64,000 nt of DNA from Centroberyx gerrardi. Lineage: Eukaryota > Chordata > Actinopteri > Beryciformes > Berycidae. The notes under the pieces were generated by a model. It was given only the letters and a program-made list of their open reading frames with translations, had not been told where the DNA came from and did not search any database. The position numbers and the translations under genes are program-made. Shown one piece after another: positions 1 to 13,390 of the stretch. Every line of letters starts with the position of its first letter. The stretch's first letter is position 1. The stretch spans positions 17,442,685 through 17,506,684 of the forward strand of contig NC_136004.1 in the NCBI RefSeq assembly GCF_048128805.1, written 5' to 3'.

Positions 1-1738
1 TTAGACTATTTCCCTGAGTTAACACTGCAAAAGCAACAACACATCTACATACTAATACTACATACTAACGCACCACCCTAAAATAGTCTAATTGTCTAGT
101 CTCCCCTGTCTTAGGGGCGCCGTCCAGTTTGGGCCGCCCTAAAAGTAGTCCTCCCTGCGTCCCTGGTTGTCTTGTGCGTGACAAAGATCCATTTTGCTAT
201 CATGCATACAGTAGCCTAGATCATGCGCTCTTGAATGGGCAACTTTGTCTCACACTTTAGGCCTGCTTGGGTAGACTGGATAAGACTGTTTTCATAGTGT
301 CCATCCATATCTCTCTCACTGTCTATCTCTCTTTTTAATCCCTAATGCCCTATTGTCTCAGGCCTGAGTGGCCCTGTCCTCCTACAGGTGTGACATCTTT
401 GTTTTGTGCAATGCCATCTACAAACCGATAGCCACACATTCATCGGAATATTGACTTTTCGACAAGGTAGTTAAAACTTCACTGACATGCGAGCGTGTCT
501 TATTCATCTTGTCATTTAATCACCTGTGAAGGATATGCGGTCTAGTAGGAAGTTTGTCTTATTCCCTGTACTATGATGTTGAGCCACAGGCTTTAGATGT
601 CACGTTATATGTCACATGTCCATTAGAAATTAGTTTTTGTGACGATGAAACCTACTTGTGTTGCTATAGCCTAATATTCCTTATAGGGACACATAGTTTG
701 TCTGTGGTACTCAATAGTGAGTTTATGGAGATTGTATTTATTGGTGTGTGTATCTGCTGTGGTGTCACTATAATCATTGATGTGGTGGTAAATAAAAAGG
801 TGGGTAAATTATGACCTCCAGCTGGTGAGTGATAAGGCAACACAACCACCAATATGAACAAAAATCAATACATAAATGTATGCTTTTTCTATGATAGGCT
901 ATATTCATTTATGTCATAACGATCGGTGCGCAAACTGAGCTTTGCCCTCAAATACAGCCTTGATTATAATATTAGGCCTACCGGAGTTTATACTTGCTCT
1001 AATATTTATATCCTTCTAAAATGATTTTACGATTATTATCTTACTATGTTAGGGAATTAGGCCTGGAAATAATAGGCTATATAGTCTGTCGGTAAACGGG
1101 GAACATGGGGTTAAGTTTTTCCCCTTCTGCCGAGCGTTTATCCCTTATAATGGGATGTGCCACCGAGTCGCTCTGCTGGTCTAAGCTACAGCAGGTCAAC
1201 ATATTCAGTGCAAGAGGCGGCGCAACATGGGCTGAGCCTATTTGTAGGGAACGATGAACTGGTGAGCGATATGCCGCCTCTGGTCAATGGTCGTGATTTC
1301 ATCGATAAGGAGCTGAAGTGATTTGACTGATTCCCACCGACAGACATGGTAACACGTGGATTTTTGTGGGTGCGAGGATCCACCGGCTACCAGATGGAAT
1401 AATTGGCCTACGCATGGGTGTGTTTCAGCGTCCCGGACCGTTCCGATTCCGTTCTCACTCTGGGAGCCGGCGATGCGCTCATTAAAGGAAACGGGTTTCG
1501 CAGAGACATCCGGAAAACGCATCCATGCGCCACGGCCGCCCCGCATCCCGATATGCGCCTCTGACGATACAAAGCCTTGCTTCAAGGAGCTGCATTGAGA
1601 TAGCACACCATCCAATTGGCATGGGTGCGTCAACACGGTTATTTCGCTGTATTTTGCGGATGAGGCTTTGGAGGGCAGTTGTGCAATGAGACAATCTGGA
1701 ATTATTAAGTAGACTGTATCGATACATAATCCGACAAT
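1..1738 (+). promoter_or_regulatory. 5' flank and probable promoter/5'UTR of gas2l1
   Basis: There is no recognisable coding exon here. The first 1.1 kb is AT-rich. From about 1140 to the start codon it becomes richer in CpG (for example around 1205-1220 and 1500-1560), as expected for a promoter and 5'UTR feeding the gas2l1 start at 1739. Short open frames on both strands in this part have no family resemblance. I cannot place the transcription start. Confidence 0.4.
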
Positions 1739-2440
1739 ATGGCTGATCAGAGCAACATCCAGTCTGCCGCCTCCAAGAGTATCCGGCCCTTTAAATCCAG
1801 TGAAGAATACCTGTATGCCATGAAGGAGGATCTGGCCGAGTGGCTGAACACCCTGTATGACCTAGATATTACTGCGGACACCTTTATGGATGGGCTGGAG
1901 ACTGGCTGTGCTCTGTGTCGGCACGCCAACAATGTGAACCGCGCCGCGCTGGACTTCCAGCTGGAATACCCGGAGGCTGCACAGTCCATGAAGGTGCCAT
2001 GCAAAGATGTTGTCTTTCAGTCGCGCAACGTTGTCCCTGGATCGTTTTTGGCACGGGATAATGTGTCCAATTTCATCGGCTGGTGTAGACAGGAGCTGTG
2101 GATCAAGGACGTCCTGATGTTTGAGACCAACGACTTAGTGGAAAGATGCAACGAGAAGAACTTCGTTCTCTGCCTCCTTGAGGTGGCGCGTCGTGGGGCC
2201 AAGTTTGGCATGTTGGCCCCCATGTTGATCCAACTGGAGGAGGAGATCGAAGAGGAGATCCGGGACCAAGAGAACCTGCGGGATACGGTGGAGCCGGGGG
2301 AGCCAGGAGAGCAGAGCCCGCCCAGCAGGTGTTTCAGTCGGAAGGAGATCAGTGAAAGTGTGGAGGATGAACCTGATCCAGCCCCATTCATCTGGCAGCA
2401 GAAAAGAGTTTTATGTGACATGCGAAATTTGGATGAGTTG
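1739..2440 (+). CDS. gas2l1: gas2l1 coding exon 1 (CH domain)
   Basis: Encodes residues 1-234, phase 0, ending before the donor GTGAGT at 2441. It carries the whole CH domain, including VVPGSF, ARDNV and FIGWC, which are typical of the GAS2 family. An acidic linker (LEEEIEEE) and the start of the GAR domain (MRNLDEL) follow. The frame runs 23 codons past the donor and ends in intron sequence without homology, so the splice site rather than the stop is the real end. Confidence 0.96.
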
Positions 2441-5400
2441 GTGAGTTGCACGATGAAAAGACAAAAACACAGCCCACTGTATTTTAGCATCATCATATTA
2501 GAGCAGTGAACTACTCTGCATATGCTTAAGTGGCGCCACTGGAATGCAAAACAGGCCCTAAAACTGTACCATCATAGCACTGCATTACAAGGTATGTTTG
2601 ATGCAAATTGACATGTAATGTTCCTGCAGCTCAATTTTTACATAATTTTAACCCTCTTTGCACATTGTACAGTTTGGAAATACATTGTTGGAATTCCATG
2701 CTTCCATGCTTAGACTTGTTAGGAAACCAGTCTTTAATAGAGCTTTAATAGATCTGATGCTAAACAATACGAAGCAGTTGAAAGAAGACCTATCTCTGAG
2801 GATGCTCTCCCATAGTAAAACACAGAGCTGTGCCAAAAGTCAAGCACCCTCTCTGAAAACATCATGTCGATGTTATGAAGAAGGCAGGGGCCTTACAGAC
2901 TGTGGAGTGTGCATGCATGCATATGTGTGTGGCTGAGTGAGTTCAGTTAAATTCTTCTTCACCTGTAGGGTCAGTGTGTGTTTGACACCCAATTCCTCAC
3001 ATTCTCTCACACTCTAGCTCTGAAAAGTCACAGGTAGACTCAGCCAGCGAATGTCAGTTCGGCCCCTACAAGAGGTTAACAGAGATGCAAATGTTTCTTT
3101 CAGTTCTCACAAGATATCTTTATCACACCTGTTGCAAATAGTCTATCAAGAACATTTAATACAATATAGTGCTCCCAAAAAAGATCCTCATCTGTGCAGT
3201 AGCTCTGTAACTCCAGTACCAACACCACTAAAATGCTACACAACAAAGAGAGCAAGTCCCTTTTGGCAGTTTGGTTCTAAATCATTTCCTATGCTGTGGA
3301 ATTTGAACCATCAACCCCTGTCAACCGTCCCGTTAAACCGGCTGAGCCCTGCCGTGGCCTGGCAGCCATAAGCGTGTAAGGATGAAAGAGATATTGTTAG
3401 AGCAAAACTAAATGGGCAGATTTAGACCAGCAGAACACGTGCTTGGGTTATGAGTGGGGAAGAGTTAATATTTGAGTGTCGATGAGAAGAGCGAGAACAA
3501 TGTCGGCCTTTCACACCAGAGATGTGAGGGATAGACGAGGGGGAGGGAAGAGAGAGGAGGGGAGACAGCCGACAGTCACACTCATGCTGGTCAGGCAGCG
3601 GAGCAGAGCAATTATTGTGTGACCTCTGTAGACAGAAATAGGAGAGCATGTGGAGGAGGAGGTGCGCTGCATGTACCCAGGCTGTCTGACTCCAAATACT
3701 CACTCATATGACTGTGAGCTGAGGATTATCCAGGCTGAGTGATGAACTTCCATACAGAGACATTTCAGGACAAAAGCTCACTGGAAAACTGCGACGTGTA
3801 TTCCTGTCTCTCCTCTTCTGTCGCCCCAACTGACACGCCCCCCCAACACACACAAACACACACACACCATCGACATTTGACTGGCTTTGACCCATTTAAG
3901 AAGTGGCACTCTAAGTCACCCTGTCTCCTTGGTGAATAAAATCTCTTTCTCTCTCCCTGTCTACCTGAATAAATTGCTTGCTCCGCACCCCCACACAGAA
4001 AAAGCCCACGTCAGCAACATGAGTGTCCTCGAGTAAGAGACCAGTAAGGTACTAAGACTAGAGGCCGCAATACCAAAACAATACAGTATTACTGTGCTGC
4101 TGTATGCTTCAATACTAACACATCCTGTCTAATGACCTCAGCTCCTTTTGATCCATACTGTGGTTTATATGCTATTTTTAATTCCTCATTTGTTTTGGCT
4201 CATATCCTGTGTGGGACATAGTTCCACTTAAAGTAGTCAGTGCCACCCAATTTCCTGAGCTGTGGTGTGCTGACCAGGAAATCCAGATTTTTATATTTTT
4301 GATGAATATCTGCAAAATCGGCCACTGAATCAGTTTCTTGTTGCAAGGCATTAGGCCTTTATGACCTTCATGACCTTAGTCAATATTCTGCAATATACGT
4401 GTGCGTATTCCTCTGTATTTCTATCTAATGTAGAAGCCTTACAAGAGATTAGTGTCTCGTAATTACTGGAAACCTCATTGCTAGTCGCCACGAGTGTCCG
4501 AAAGGGAGGGAGAGGAAGAAAGTTAAAGGGCTTAGTGATATTTTCATCGGTCCACAGCTGTGAGACCAGGCTGTGTGTCTGGTGCACATGCAGGCAGCGC
4601 CGCTTTCCTGCATCATCCAGGATGGGTTGTGTGTCAGGACGGGATGTCTTCTCTGAGAAAAAGAAAAGCATTAAGCTACATGATAGAGGCCAGAACAAAA
4701 TATCAGCGTTCGGTTTAGGAGACAGAGACAGTTTTACTTTGAGTCAGCTTTTAAACTAAGTGTTTTTGAAATACATAATTTATCAACCTATTCAGGACCT
4801 CTCTCCCTATTCATATCCCATAACATCATTGATAAAATGTCATTATTAAAGACATTATTTGAAGGCCGTATTATCAATTAATTACCATACCTCTCACTCC
4901 CAGAGAGATGCGCACAGCAGATTCAGATGCTTGTGAACAAACAGAAATGCTGTGATCCTTTGGCTCCCATTCAGTCATCAGATTTTCTCTATAAAACTGT
5001 GATTGTTGATCTGGCTTCTCTGATTATCCAGTCAAATATTTAGTAGAACATGTGAGCTGTACAGTTCATGTGTGACCACCAAGTATGTTATGTTGCAGTC
5101 CATCTTCTGTAGGTTGAAAAACACCTTCAGAATCACTAATTGTTAAAAGCAAGTGTTGAATTCTGGACTATTTAAATATTTATTTGGGGCATTTGATTAA
5201 TGTGCAGCTCAGTGCATCTCGCTGAGCTTTTTAGCTTTGGCAGCATGGTGTTATATAGATTTTTGGCTCAGTGATTGACTGTGAGTGTTCAGTCCCAGAA
5301 CAAGCAAATAAGGTCAAAACTATCATCCTCTTGCTATTGTTCCTTATGCTAAACATTGTTCCTTTAGTAGTGTGGTGCCATAAAACTAATCTTCCCGTTG

Positions 5401-8400
5401 AGTTCAACAATAAAATACAAGAGTGGTGAACATTCTCTGTTTAGACAGCATCATCTTAAGTACAACTCTCTCTAGTAAGGACATCTGGCTGTTCAAGAAT
5501 CACAGTAAATGTGTATCACCAGAAATTGCTATTTACTATTTGTCCTCAACACACTTGTCTTGTGAATTTCACAGACTCAAGTTATGCTAATAAGGTTTTC
5601 AGAATAAAAAGAAGTCATAATCAAACCACAGTTTACCAACATATGATATGAGAAATATGATTCAATAACAGTTTGAGAGGCCAGCTGCTCAGGCCACCTG
5701 CTCTGCTGCAGGTAGCTTATCTAACAGGTGTGCCGGATCCCCATGTACAGTAGGTGTCCTATCTTAGGAAAAGCTGAAGTGTATCGAGTGACAAGAGGCA
5801 GTTCAGTTCCTCTGTTTGCTTTCCTGGTTACCATAAGCCCTTAGGTAAATACCCAATCTTGCGTCTCCACGTCCCGCCACTATGTTCTTACTCATCTCCC
5901 AGACATTTTGCTTTTCCACTCTAAGTTGAGGAAGTGACTGACTGGTGTCACTACGTCCTTAGTGTCTCAGTTTGACTCATTGATAATGTAAGTCTGACTG
6001 TTCCATTTTCCCACTCCTGGAGAGGCATTTTCATAGGAGCGGTGCTGACAGCAGTTGGTTCGCGTTCATATATCCCCACATAGTGTTTATCCTTTGCATT
6101 AGGGGATTTTCTCAGACATTTCATCTCTACCTACAGATTATGATAGTGATATCAGACTGATTCCATATTTTCCTATATATTGCCAGTAGCCAAAGGCAAT
6201 GGAGCATGGCCAGCCACCTACACAAATAACCTTTTGTATATTTTCTAGGTCTTGCAATTTATGTTGTTCTCTCATCAGTGAACATGGAGAGCAATTAGGC
6301 CCTGGGGATAGTTATCTTTGTCAAAATGCATAGCCTTACATACTGACATACCCCTATAATAATTAAAATTACACGTACAGATTCCCTTAATGCACACCCA
6401 CATTGTTCACATGCTCGCTGCATGCATAGACATCTATACACTTAGTATTCGAACATGCAAACCCAAAGACAATAACAGCAGACTATAGGAGCTTTATAGC
6501 CTGAGAGTTCGCCATTATAGGCTTCCTTCATTGCCCATCTTTCTTTCTTCCTATTCACTCATATAAACTGGTTCATGTCTCCTCTCACCCCAGGCTTTAA
6601 CATTCAGCCCTTGTTTAGTTCATATATGTGCGGACCCCCTTTTCCCATCCCCCACCTCTTTCCCTTGGAGATGATAAAGCAAAGAGCAGAGCAGTATGTA
6701 TGCCTTGTTGGTGGCATGGAAGAGGAGGGGGGGGGGGAGTAGACTGATCATTGTTGACAGTAGTGTAATCAAAGGCAATCATCTCACACTAAGATAGACT
6801 GGTGGCTTTGGATGGAGACAGTAACAGTTTCAGACACCAGCAGAGGAGAGAGAGAGAGAGAGAATGTGCACAATATGCCTATATGGACCCTCTGCTCCAT
6901 TAGCCTTATGGTTCAATTCATGTATTCAGGAAAAAAGGGGGAGAAGACAACAGATAGCATGCCTAGAGTGCCTTTACTGTACACTCTGCTAAACCCGCCT
7001 GGATTTTACTCTGAGAGAGGGTGGGAGAGAACTGTGAGTGAGCTACAGTATGTGTGAGTGTGTGAGAGAGAGAGAGAGAGAGAGAGGGAGCGAGAGAGTG
7101 AAAGGGAAAAGTAGGTCATCATGGCTTGCATTGGGTCAGACTCATACGCTTTGTTGAGAGAGCATGGCATCCTTCAGTGTTTATGCTTCTTGTGTCTTAC
7201 GCACCCCTCAAAGTGTTTATAATATAGAGGTAAAATATAGTGCAGGCTAAATTCTAAGGGTTTAGTCATTTAAAGGTTACATTTTTTGCCCAGTAGGCTT
7301 TGTACAGTGCCAGTACAGCACAGAACTCACTCTTCACCCTTTTCCATGCAGCAGCATTAATGTGGAAAGAGCTGACTCCACACTTTGCATATTGCCCGCT
7401 TTATTTCTTTATTGCAGTGTGGTGATATCTACCGTGCAACCAGCACGATCGTGTGCATGATTGTCATTCAACTGTGTGTTTATCTTAATAGGCTTTGAAT
7501 ATTGTGTCTGTGAGTATTTTCTGCACCTGCCTGCGGACTCTCCAGACTGGTCTCAGGTGTAGACTGTCAGGATGACAGGAGAGTCCCTCGCGGGCCATCA
7601 ACTGATGTAACCTTGGCCCCGTGACAGCTGTCACACTGCAGTGATAGAGGGAGGAGAGTGCTGAGTGCGTTGGAGCCTCATCAAACAAACTGGCAAATTA
7701 GGTAGACTCTGGCCTGTGATTTAACTTCCTGCAATGAGTGATTACATTACTATTTGACTGAAGGAGACAAATATCAATGACTTTATTCTCATTACAGTAT
7801 TTGATTTCCATGGGTTTTCTGTATCCTCCCCGTCCCCCAGCGGGCTGTTTGTCATGTGGCCAGAAGATAGGCATCGATTTTCAGGGAGCGGTTTCCTTGA
7901 ACTGTAGATGGAACCTGGCCTGGAGCAAGTACAAACCCATTTCATCATGGTAAAAATACAGAGCTGTGCAACATCTACAAGCTGCAGCACATTGCTTTTG
8001 TAAAGGTTGCACATCCAAGGATATAAAGGCATGTTATGAAGCAATTATTACATTCTTCATTTAATTTCAATGCAAAAGTATAGCCATTATTTACTATATC
8101 CTCTCTCCCAATAGAAGGTTACTGGCGTTAACCCACATACACCACCTCTCCCTAAGGCGTTTATTCAAGCGGAGAGTTCAACTCTGTTTTTCTTACTAGT
8201 CCCTACTGGTCTAGCCTGTTGGTCCAGCATGCCTGAGTCTTAGTGCTTGTATTTGCATTATCACTCAATTCGTCCCCTCAGGATACAAGCCCAACAGCAC
8301 TTACTGTTCTCCATAAACCCAACATAATTAGAATTCATTCATTCATTCATTTTGATGATCACTTTCCTGCAAACCTCAAATCACTTAAGGGATTAATTTG

Positions 8401-10955
8401 AGCAGTGGTTGTTGCGTGTTTTTCCGTGATGTAGTTATCCACAGAGGAGTCTTCTGTGCAGGCTGTCAGGTCAGTGGTTTGACAGGAGAACAGGCTCTGA
8501 TATCTAGCTGTTTTCAGTATTTGTCCACAGGCTCTAGAAATCCGTAGTTGTGGGTGGTGGAGTAATAACCTCAACTTCCAAAAATCCCCCTCCCTGCCAA
8601 GCAGGCGCCCCCTGTGGCCTGGTTTCCAAGAATCTCTGTGCTTATCTGATGCTAAGGTTGTTTTGTCTTGTGAAGATTCCAGTCATGACTAGAGACCCTC
8701 AGGCTGAGCAGATAAACTTAAAGAAGAGTCTTGTTCTACCATTTCATATAGTTCACCTTGGAAGTATGTGTTGTACCATATAATTTTTTAATTTTATCAT
8801 TTTTCCTCAGCCTTGAAAGTATGTGTTATGTCATACAATCCCTACAATTGTCTCTCAGGAGCAGAAGTCCAATCCTGGAAACGCCTAATATGTGAATTCC
8901 TCTGGAGTGAATTGTTGCAATGTTCAGTTTTTATTGTTGAAGTTTGGCAATAGTTATCTTCTCCATAACAATCATAAAATGAGCAGCTTACAGCAGGCCA
9001 GCACACCTATGTTTGAAGAATGCAATACAGCAAACCATGGGTTAAGACCTTAGATGGTGGGTTGTCACATGATGAGAATAGAAATATGTTCAAATGGACC
9101 TTGGTCCTTGAGCAAATTTATTACATTTGGGTCCTAGGCTGAAAAAGTTGAAGAACCCCTAAACCAGAGCGCTGGTCCTCAAAATACAATAATATTTTTC
9201 TGATTTTTCCCAGCACAAGAGTGTTTGATACAAATTGCCTTTAAATACAAATTATATTTTATGTAAAGCTCATGACTCTATTATATAGACCAATCAATTC
9301 AGACAGGTTCTTCTTCATACTGATTATTTACTCTTTATGCTGTGGTTGAAAGTTTTTTTTTTCATTGTAAATTTGTTGGAGTAGAAAAATATTGACAACC
9401 CATGTACATTCCTTTGTGTGTGTTCATACTGTTAAGATGCAGTATACCGCCCAGCATGCCGTACTGCAGCCTGTGTCATTCCACATTGCAAATCAGTAAA
9501 ACTAATTGGGAATAGAACCTAAACATCTTTCCCACTCCCACTCCCATTTCCTCTGTGCATCCCCAGGGTTTGGACAAACCTCAGTTTGGCCTTATCTCTT
9601 CCATGAATGGCCCTTCAGATGGTTCAGGTCAGGAAGGAAAGGAATGGAGAGATTATGATTATCCTCTAGCTCTGTTGACTCACACTGAACAGATACGATG
9701 CGGTCTGAGCTATCAGACAGCAAACATATATCTATATGTTCTGTAAATATAATCTGCTTGGAGACAGACCCAGCAGGTCAGGTCAAAGGGAATTTCACAG
9801 TAGTCTCATTAATATAAATGACCGAGGCGATTGCGTTTCATGCAGTTCTTGCAAACACGTCTTTGCATTCCAATCATGAGATAGATGCAGTAGATTCCAG
9901 TATAGGGGCGTGCTGCAGATTGTCGAGTTGCAGTTGTTCTTGTAGTTTCTCTCTCTCTCTCCCTCTCAAACATCTGCAGCTCTTGGTGAAAACGTCTCCC
10001 ATGTGACCAGCACGCATCCATAATTCATCCTTTAGTTTTTTGCAGCGTTCCAGTTCCACTTCCGCATGTTTCCTGCGTGACCTTGCCTTTCTCCTCCCCT
10101 TGTACTGTTTCAATTCTGGCTCTTGCTGGTATGTGTGATGATGTGTGTATTTCTGTCCTTTGTTGATTCAGTGAAGATGTGGGAAATGCACACTTTCCAT
10201 GTCAAAGGTTCCACAAAGTAAATACTTCAGAGCTCACTGATGACATTGATTAGCTTATCATAAAGACACTTCACGGTTCAGCTTTGTATCCTGCTCAGTA
10301 TGTCATGAGACAAAGCGTACACAGCGGTGTTTTACCTTCCTTCTGGAAGAAAATGCATGACCTCAGCTGGATGCCTCTGGGGGAGGTGTTTTGGAGCTTT
10401 AAGGAGAGAGGACTGAAAGGCTTTGCTAAAGTAAAAATGAAAAAAGAAAGCAAACTGTACAGTTAAAAAGGGAAGGGTAAGGCTATGTGTGTCTGTTGCC
10501 ATGGTGATCTTTCCATTAACTCACTAGCTGGGGGTTTTCCAAAGAGGGCTTGTCCACCTACTGACAGAAAGAAAGACTGAGGGACAGAGTGGAGACTGAT
10601 GGAGAGAGAGAGGGTGGGGGGGGGAAGCAGAGGTGGAAATGTCAGCAAAACAAAGAAAGCAAAGACCAGTATAGGTCTGGTGTGATAGTATGTTACTGTA
10701 AATACACAGGCTGAACATTGAAGGCTGATAGATGAAAGGCAGGTGAGGGAGAGCAGGAAAGAAAGGTGGATAGAGGCAGGTGAGAGGGAGAACAGAGAGG
10801 CAGGTGAGATGCTGAGACTTAGCACTGATTCCACCCTCCTCTGTAATTAGCGTGGGACATAAAGAAGGGTGCTATTTCAAGAAAATAACAAGGTCCCTCC
10901 TTAATCTTCTGAATACGCCATAATCTAGGCGTTCGAGGCCAGGCTGTCCAACCCC

Positions 10956-10990
<35 letters not shown>

Positions 10991-13354
10991 CACAGGGCAG
11001 TCCTTTGAGCCTGGTACATGTACAGCACTGTACACAGCCACAGGGTGGGGGCTCAAAACCTGAAAGTTCCCTGTGACATGTCATTTGATGACGTAGCTAT
11101 CACTGAAACACGTTCTTGCCCTTTGTAATGGCTGCCCTTGCAGTACCGCACATGTGCACATGTTTTCCTACACACATGTATGAAGCAGTTCTTCTTCTTC
11201 TCCTCCTGTGTTTGCCTCTCTGTCCACTGTGTTGCTTGGCTTTTCTCCTTTTGCTGCTCCCGGTCTCTCGGTCGACAAGTGTGCACACGCCTTTGTCTGA
11301 GAGAGACGCCAAGAAAAACATCAAAGTTGTCCAATCCCGCGAGAGCCGGGGCCTACGCAACGCAGGCGGCTCTTGCTCCACCCTGCAGTTCTGTCTGACT
11401 CCAGTGCCTAATAAGCACCCCCAACCACACCACAGCAAGGGCACCAGCTCTGACTCTCTCAATTCAAAACCCATCTGGCACCGCAGGCCTGCTGACATCA
11501 CCGCCAGTCTGGTTTTTGAACTCTCTCCCCTCATCTTATAGTATTGCCACCAGAAACAAGGTCATGTAAAGGCCTAGAGAGAGAAAGAGAAAGAGAGAGA
11601 GCATTCATTAGCATGTCCACATTTTGAGTTTGATTGGGCTTTTTGGTTGTGCTTTAATGACACGTTACCAAAGTGTTCTTGGGAGAGGCAATGCTTTTTG
11701 TGTGGGAAGGGAGAGAGAGAGGTGGGGCACTCTATCACCCAGTAGGTGCTTGGAGAGAAAAGTTGGCAGGAAGATGACACACACACACGCCCTCATGCAC
11801 ACAGACAGCCAAGGCTGCTCATTTCTCACACTATAAAATGGAGTCATTGTGTTGCTGACACATAGCGCTCAGGTCCAGAGGAGGTTTGGTCACGGCTACA
11901 GATATATGAGTAAACATGACGTCATATGAGGGAATTGAAGTGAGGAACAGGAAGGGGTCGCAGCGTGGGTACTGTAGCTTCCTCTTGCTCCTCTCAGACA
12001 CTGTGTCATGTTCTGTTCTAGCTGTTAAACCGGCCTGTTTTGTTTCAGGTGCGAGAGATTCTTGGCCAGTGTTCCTGTCCAGCTCAGTTTCCCATGACCA
12101 AGGTGTCGGAGGGGAAGTACAAAGTGGGAGATTCCAGTGCGCTGATCTTCATAAGGGTATGTCCTCGCCATGAAACACAACAAACCATCACATCAAAACA
12201 AATTATCTGTGTTCATAGATAATAGGTATAGCTCACTAGATGCATGTATTGAAATGCAAATAAAATCAAATAACATGTTAAAATCAAGATGTTTTGCACA
12301 AGCTGCTCTTCTGCTTTGAAAGTCAAATACAGTACTTGTTCATAGGCAGTGCTGGGGAAAACTACCTCACACTGAAAAATGGATTTCATTGTTTCAAAAA
12401 TGCTTAAATTTTATATCACTGTATATTCCTGTCTTTAAATTTTAAATTCTGAATTAAAATTTGAACTGTTATCAAAACAGCTACCAAACTACTATAAAAC
12501 TACTAGTTCATCTGCATATGTTTGTGCTACTAATTTGTGCCACATAGTACACAAAACTGTGAGGCCTGCATTGATTGCATGGTATCAAAGGAAGCATGCA
12601 GTGTTGGCATATAGCATCACATGTTGATACAAGAAGAATGAAAACAAGGTCATGCAGCAACAGACAGATCATTCAGCTGCTTGGTTGCATCAAAGCCTCG
12701 TGAACTGAACAGTATATATAAGAGCGTAGTGATTTCTCTATCTCTCTTCTGTTGGTGTTTACAAGCTCCCTTCATCTGGCCCACACCCAGCGCACTACTT
12801 TGGCTTTTGGTTCCCTGCCGTCTCCCAGTGAGACACAAATAGAGCTTTGGGTCATTTCCTGTGCGGGCCCTTATCTTGGCTGCAGCCTGTTTCTTCTAGA
12901 CTCTTTGTCTCAGATTCAGTCCTAAGAGTTGCCACTGGACCCCTATCTGGCCTCCCAGGACTGGGCAGGACGGCCAGTGGATACCGGGGATCGATTCGGT
13001 TTCACTTACCTTTCATGTACCTCAGCTAGATTAATGGACTCACAGGATGCCATTCCAAATCGTCTGCATTTACAGGATAGGCCTGTCTCACCGTCAATAA
13101 TGTCAATATTTCCACACTTTGGGAGGCACCGCTCTGTCCAGACAAGGAGATGTGGTACATGCTACATGTTGAAATGTTTGGCACACCCCTGACTGCAAAA
13201 CCTGAGACAAAATTGCTTTTTTTAATTTATTGGATGTCAGTATGTCCATCTGTCCTATGCACTGACCTTAGTGTGATTAGCAGTGAGATAAAGTGTATTG
13301 TTGCATGTTTAAATTGGTGAGGAGCAGCCATGTTAAACGTGGTGGTGGTGCAGT

Positions 13355-13390
<36 letters not shown>

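Larger units (their letters stand above)
2441..12048 (+). other. gas2l1: gas2l1 intron 1 (9.6 kb)
   Basis: GT-AG intron between phase-0 exons. It holds microsatellites (GA runs near 6845 and 7062, a CA run at 10963) and a G homopolymer near 6727. A degenerate tRNA-like SINE lies near 3298-3348, and a short diverged direct repeat at 8756-8782 and 8811-8839. No exon with family resemblance was seen on either strand. Confidence 0.8.

Noticed and set aside
11116..11541. A 141-codon open frame with a leucine-rich hydrophobic stretch, overlapping a similar-length frame on the other strand
   Set aside because: It lies within gas2l1 intron 1. The hydrophobic run comes from CTT/CTC-rich low-complexity DNA, and neither frame resembles a known family or has convincing splice or start context.
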